A stretch of 64,000 nucleotides of DNA from contig JAJNNX010000045.1 in the NCBI GenBank assembly GCA_023159155.1, positions 124,001-188,000 of the forward strand. Direction: 5' to 3'. The DNA comes from Ustulina deusta. Lineage: Eukaryota; Ascomycota; Sordariomycetes; Xylariales; Xylariaceae. A program made the position numbers and the translations under genes. A model generated the notes under the pieces. The model was given only the letters and a program-made list of their open reading frames with translations. It did not search any database and had not been told where the DNA came from. Positions 59,723 through 64,000 of this stretch are shown piece after piece (within the stretch, counting starts at the first letter, position 1; the number at the start of each line of letters is the position of its first letter).

Positions 59723-61671
59723 GAGCGGACTCTATGTTCAGCCGGTCAATACACGACTCGATCTCAGTGTCGCTAGTCGAGGGAGACATGGGGTTACCTT
59801 TGCAGTTGTGCCTTTTCTTATTACTGATCGGAGAGCGGTACTCTGTGCCCGACTCTTTGCCAGCGAGGTCAACATCACAAATGGTGGTTTGGGGAAAGAA
59901 GGAAAAGGAAGAAGAGCAGCGAAGTCAAGAGGTGTGGATTAATTCTATACGGCTAAGTAATTGACCGTGTCAGGGACGTGTGCATGGGTCTCTTGACTTG
60001 AATGGATCGATGGATAGATGGAGCGAAGCCGCGGCAGTATGGAGAGAGCTGCCGCTTGGGACCTAGGTTGTCATATGTCTGCTGCGCCGGGCTGGTACTC
60101 GGTATACATACTAAGTTGTATGCTGTACAGTACCTATAGTACCTAGGTACAGTACAGTGCCCCGCTCACGTAGTATACGTCTACCGTATGTACTTAGTAT
60201 TTTAGGCCTGGTATGGCGTGTTCATGGCCGTACTCAGAATTCATGCGAGAAAGAAAAGCTATTTTAGTAAAGTAAATAAAGCCCGCTTTGTTCTTGCAGA
60301 TGATGACATGCATTACTGGATGTATACTACTAGTAGGTAGGCACATGCACTTCCTATTCGTGCTATCTTTCCACTTGTTCTGTATGTAGTGTACCTGGGT
60401 AGCACAAGTCGGCAGGTCGGATGTCCCACATTGTTCATTACGTAGCCGAGTCCCGTCGATGCCGAGGTAAATCAAATACCTTAAGTACCTACCGACGACC
60501 GGACTTGGCTATCCACCTAGTCCTTAGCACATTTTAGCCGCGCTGGCCCGCTGTAACCGACAAAAATTAAAAAAGACCAAGCTGCAAGGGTTCCCCGACC
60601 CCAGACTTCCGCCCAGACTTTGCGCCCAGACTATCCGGGGCAGCGGGAGGTTAGGTAGAAGGCGAACGACGCACTGCGCTGTGGCTTGACTTGGAAGTCG
60701 AAGCCACAGGCCTTGTGCCCTTGTCCGTTCACATGTCACGCAGACCATCACATCCTCATTCTCCAATTCTGTTACATCATCGCACATAACCCACGAATCA
60801 CGCGCAGAGAGGGCTTTCTAGAAGACCATTCCATCTTACTTTATCAACCTACATAACCAGCTGAAGCACTAGCCCAAGTCATCACTTCGGAATCATGGAA
60901 GTGCATCTTGTCAGCCGTCTCTGGTCCTGTCACATAGGGTCGACCGCAGTGGAATATTTTTGCCTCGCGAAATTGCCGAGCCAGCCAGGCAACTTGTTAG
61001 CCACACCACTAGAGTCTAGAACAAATTCGCAAACCCGATATCTCCATCCGAATCTTGCCAGGGTTGAGAAAGCAACATGCTCTCGTGAGAAATCTAGGAA
61101 TGCTGTCGCATGTCGTAGGCTTAGCGCTTCTTATCGATCAATTGGAGAGACCCTGGCGAACAAATCTTCCCCATTCAAGGCAAGCTACACGAGTCTGCCA
61201 ATTTGGTTTGGCTGACTTATCTAGTGTAAAAGGCACACCATGACTGTTCTTTTCGATTTTCTGGGTAATTTTCCAATTGAAGTTGAGTATGGACGCCCTT
61301 GGGTAGAGGTTGAACAATCCCGGCATTTGCTGCGAATCTGGCTCCGTCATGACAAACTCGCCCGAGATGTCTCACCCGTGCGGGCATGGGCTATCGCTAT
61401 CGTGAAGTCTTATTAGCATTCCTAGCTATGTTGTTTGCGTGCCATAGTCGGCATTTGATGCCGTCGCGACGGTATCTCCAGGCGAATACGGTTATTCAAA
61501 TACAACCTTCGACGCCTTGTTTGTGCTCCCTGGATGTGGGTTGCAAAGCTCTGTCGTGTTGCTGCCAAAAGCCTAGTCGCTCCTTGACCGAAAGGTCGTT
61601 CTCTCATTTGCCTCACTTCTAGTCACTCTTTGATCTCCTTTTTGCTGTTTGTTATTTCTTTACTTTTCGTT
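59723..61671. other. intergenic with GTACCTAGGTAC palindromes
   Basis: Almost 2 kb between divergent genes. An interrupted palindrome, GTACAGTACC...GTACCTAGGTACAGTAC, lies near 60126-60158. Frames around 60895-61622 show no domains. The 45 bases just before 61672 encode a hydrophobic stretch in frame with the GH16 start (see the finding on the missing signal-peptide ATG). Confidence 0.5.
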
Positions 61672-64000
61672 ATGGCGTATTCTCTGTCAACACACTATGC
61701 TGGCCAGGGGCTCCTTGACAGGTTTAGCTTCTTCACGGGTCAAGACCCGACTAATGGATTCGTCAAGTAAGAGGTTCTAAAAACACTTATGGGAGTAATT
61801 AGCTAAGAATAGATCAGCTACCAGAGTAGAGAAGCCGCCTTGGCTAGTAATCTCGTCTCTGTTGACGAGCTCAACCGAGTAAAGCTCGGGGTTGATTCGA
61901 TCAACACATACTCAACTAGTGACAAGGGCAGGCCGAGTGTTAGAATCACTAGCAACGACCAGTTCACTCATGGCCTCTTTATTGCCGACTTTTCCCATAT
62001 GCCTAGTTCTACTTGTGGGACATGGCCAGCTTGTAATTCAATGTCTTCTGTCCCTCTACTTCAACTCGAACTGACCCCTTTCAAGTTTGGGCTTTCAACA
62101 ACGAGGGCCACTGGCCCACGGGAGGAGAAGTCGATATAATTGAAGGCGCTAACACAGCACAGAGGAACTTATTCTCTGCCCATACGTGAGTTACCCGCGG
62201 CCAAGTCAACATCCGACGAAGGCAGTTTCTAAGTGAGAACAGTACACCCGGATGCCAGGCACCAAGAACAGGCTTTACTGGCCTTCAAGGCTCAGCTAAT
62301 TGTTCAATAAATGTAAGTGCCGATCGTCGCATTGCCTGGGGTGTCGAAATTGATACAAACCCCATAGCCCGACAACGTTGGCTGCAACTACGTAGCACCC
62401 AAAGCCTATAGTGCAACATACGGCGACGCTTTCAACATCATAGGAGGTGGTGTATACGCCATGGAGTGGGACTCTCAAGACATAAAAATATGGCATTTCC
62501 CTCGCATAGCTATTCCATACGACATCAGTCACGCACCTATCGTCACACCAGATCCAACCAGGGTATGTAGTTTTCGAAGTTATTTTCTTCTTTTAGGGCT
62601 ACCTTGGGAGTATACACGCTCCTACCCAGGTGAAACTAATCGACTCGGAAGCTTGCTACGCCTCCAAAGATCCATACATGACGCTCAATGTGGCATAACT
62701 AACTCAAAGTGTTCCGTTCCAGTGGGGTCCACCGCAAGCTCGCTTCGGGGGCTCAGAGTGTAATGCAGATTCACATTTTTTCAACATGAGTCTTGTCATC
62801 AATACCGTGAGCAAAGTCTGACGTTGTCGCTGGTTCTTGATAGCTCACTAACAGGGCACGAACAGAACTTTTGCGGCGCATACGCCGGCAATGGTTGGGG
62901 GATCACCGACAAATGTAACAAACTTGCACCAACTTGCCAGGAATACGTGGCTAGGAATCCGAGGAGTTTCAAAAATGCCTTCTGGGAAATAAACTACATC
63001 GACGTATACGAGAGACCAGCACCGGCCAAGAGCTCCTTGTCATCTCCTTCCCCGAACAGGACTACTCCATCAACCCCTCTGTCTTCTACTGTCACGAGCC
63101 CTCCAACCCTCGGCAACAATACCGTAACCCCAACCAGAACCCGAACCATCACAGTATCAGTATCAACAATTACGCAGTCCATCTCAACCGCCCAGCCAAC
63201 CCAGACTGGTAGCGAGCTAACCGATCCTACCACGATTAATGGATGGACACTCCTCGGCTGCTTCGGTTCTCTCGCAGACTACAAGTCGTTCTCCCAGGTC
63301 GCCTCCTTCGCAACAATGGACAACGAGGCCTGCGTGTCCAGCTGCACGGGACGCAAATATGCCGGCGTCTCTGGCGAGTTGCGTACCCCGCTCCCTCTCT
63401 ATCATCCCGCCAAACAAGTGACAACAAGAAAAACACTAACCAACATCTCCTTAGAACCTGTTATTGCGCCGACATCCTCGGCGACGCCACGGCCGTCGCA
63501 AACGAGAAGTGTTCGGTCCCATGTCCCGGGAACCCGCGCGAGATCTGCGGCGGGGTACTATCCGCGACCGAGCAAGCCCCACCACCCGCCTTCGCCGGCC
63601 TGGGTTCCCCGCGGACAAATTCGACGAGGACTCTTTCCAAGGCGAAGTTAATAGGGGTCTCAGCGCGCGCGGACCGTCCTCTTCCCCGGCGCGCCGCGCC
63701 CCCACCCGCCGCTCTCCTGACGGTCTACGGCAACGTCGACGGGGACATCCCGCCGCCTGCGCCCGGCATGGGCGGGAGCCCGGAGGGCACACGGCAGACG
63801 GTGACGACGACGGTGACGTACACGACGATATGTCCCACGGATGCCGCCAAGCTCGTCACGCTGGAGTACTGCGCTACTCTGACGCCGCAGCAGCAGCAGG
63901 CGTGTGGGGGAGCAGGAGCGTGCACCGCGACGCGGCCCGCCGTGCCGATGACGACTTTCGCTGAGACGTGTGACGCATGCGGGCCGCACGGCGCGAATAC
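61672..64000 (+). CDS. GH16 endo-beta-glucanase with WSC domain (3' end outside window)
   Basis: Cell-wall glucan hydrolase, partial at the right edge. Exons: 61672-61766, 61818-62032, 62086-62185, 62243-62312, 62368-62562, 62723-62806, 62866-63377, 63455 to the end. The GH16 domain starts YSLSTHYAGQGLLDRFSFFTGQDPTNGFV and has the catalytic motif GEVDIIEGAN (ExDxxE, nucleophile and acid/base Glu). WGPPQARFGGSECNADSHF and FCGAYAGN follow, as in fungal endo-1,3(4)-beta-glucanases. A Ser/Thr/Pro-rich linker leads to a WSC carbohydrate-binding domain (LLGCFGSLADYKSF, YAGVSGETCYCAD across a splice, PCPGNPREICGG) and a Thr-rich tail with TVTTTVTYTTICP. A secreted, wall-associated enzyme is expected, but the predicted signal peptide lacks its ATG. 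The exon between 62562 and 62723 is uncertain; an alternative small exon at 62597-62629 was not used. Confidence 0.85.

Noticed and set aside
62597..62629. Extra 33-nt exon in the GH16 gene
   Set aside because: It would insert residues between PDPTR and WGPP that the GH16 fold does not have; direct joining 62562 to 62723 fits the family.

Overview
The window comes from a filamentous ascomycete (Pezizomycotina, probably a Sordariomycete). Genes on both strands are split by short introns of about 40-70 nt with GT(A/G)NGT donors and YAG acceptors. The core genes are typical fungal ones: a Hog1-type MAP kinase, cyclase-associated protein, a carnitine acetyltransferase, an F-box protein, a Mak32-type pfkB protein and a C2H2/fungal-trans transcription factor. 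No rRNA, tRNA, CRISPR array or intact transposon was recognised. All gene models are joined by eye from open frames, splice signals and family motifs. Exon phases were checked to sum to whole codons, except where stated.

Region 1 (1-19,950) looks like an accessory metabolic cluster. In order: an AYR1-like short-chain dehydrogenase (SDR), a cupin, a classical SDR, a secreted berberine-bridge-type FAD oxidase, a retinol-dehydrogenase-like SDR, a seven-helix fungal rhodopsin-like membrane protein, two cytochromes P450 and an NmrA-like reductase. No PKS, NRPS, terpene cyclase, transporter or cluster regulator is present, so it may be the tailoring arm of a cluster extending past the left edge, or a catabolic cluster.

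Region 2 (19,950-30,200) is gene-poor and repeat-bearing. It holds a non-coding 12-bp minisatellite, a pair of diverged direct repeats, and one NACHT-ankyrin STAND (NLR-like) gene with an in-frame Asp-Asn-Ser-Ser minisatellite and a one-base frameshift at a C7A4 run. About 5.3 kb without a recognisable gene follows.

Region 3 (30,200-34,200) holds the Hog1 orthologue (nine exons, 357 aa, TGY loop) and an intronless, very GC-rich class III aminotransferase of glutamate-1-semialdehyde aminomutase type. A further gene-poor 5.7 kb leads to a long pyrimidine-rich leader.

Region 4 (39,900-64,000) is mostly housekeeping: the C2H2/fungal-trans regulator, F-box protein, Mak32-like pfkB protein, cyclase-associated protein, a decayed AAA-ATPase pseudogene, carnitine acetyltransferase, and a GH16 glucanase with a WSC domain that runs off the right edge. 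A palindromic motif built on TACCTAGGTA/CCTACCTA recurs in many intergenic stretches. The strongest leads are the backbone-less oxidoreductase cluster, the frameshifted NLR, the candidate transferred aminotransferase, the micro-exons of 8, 16 and 20 nt, and the pfkB protein with an altered catalytic motif.
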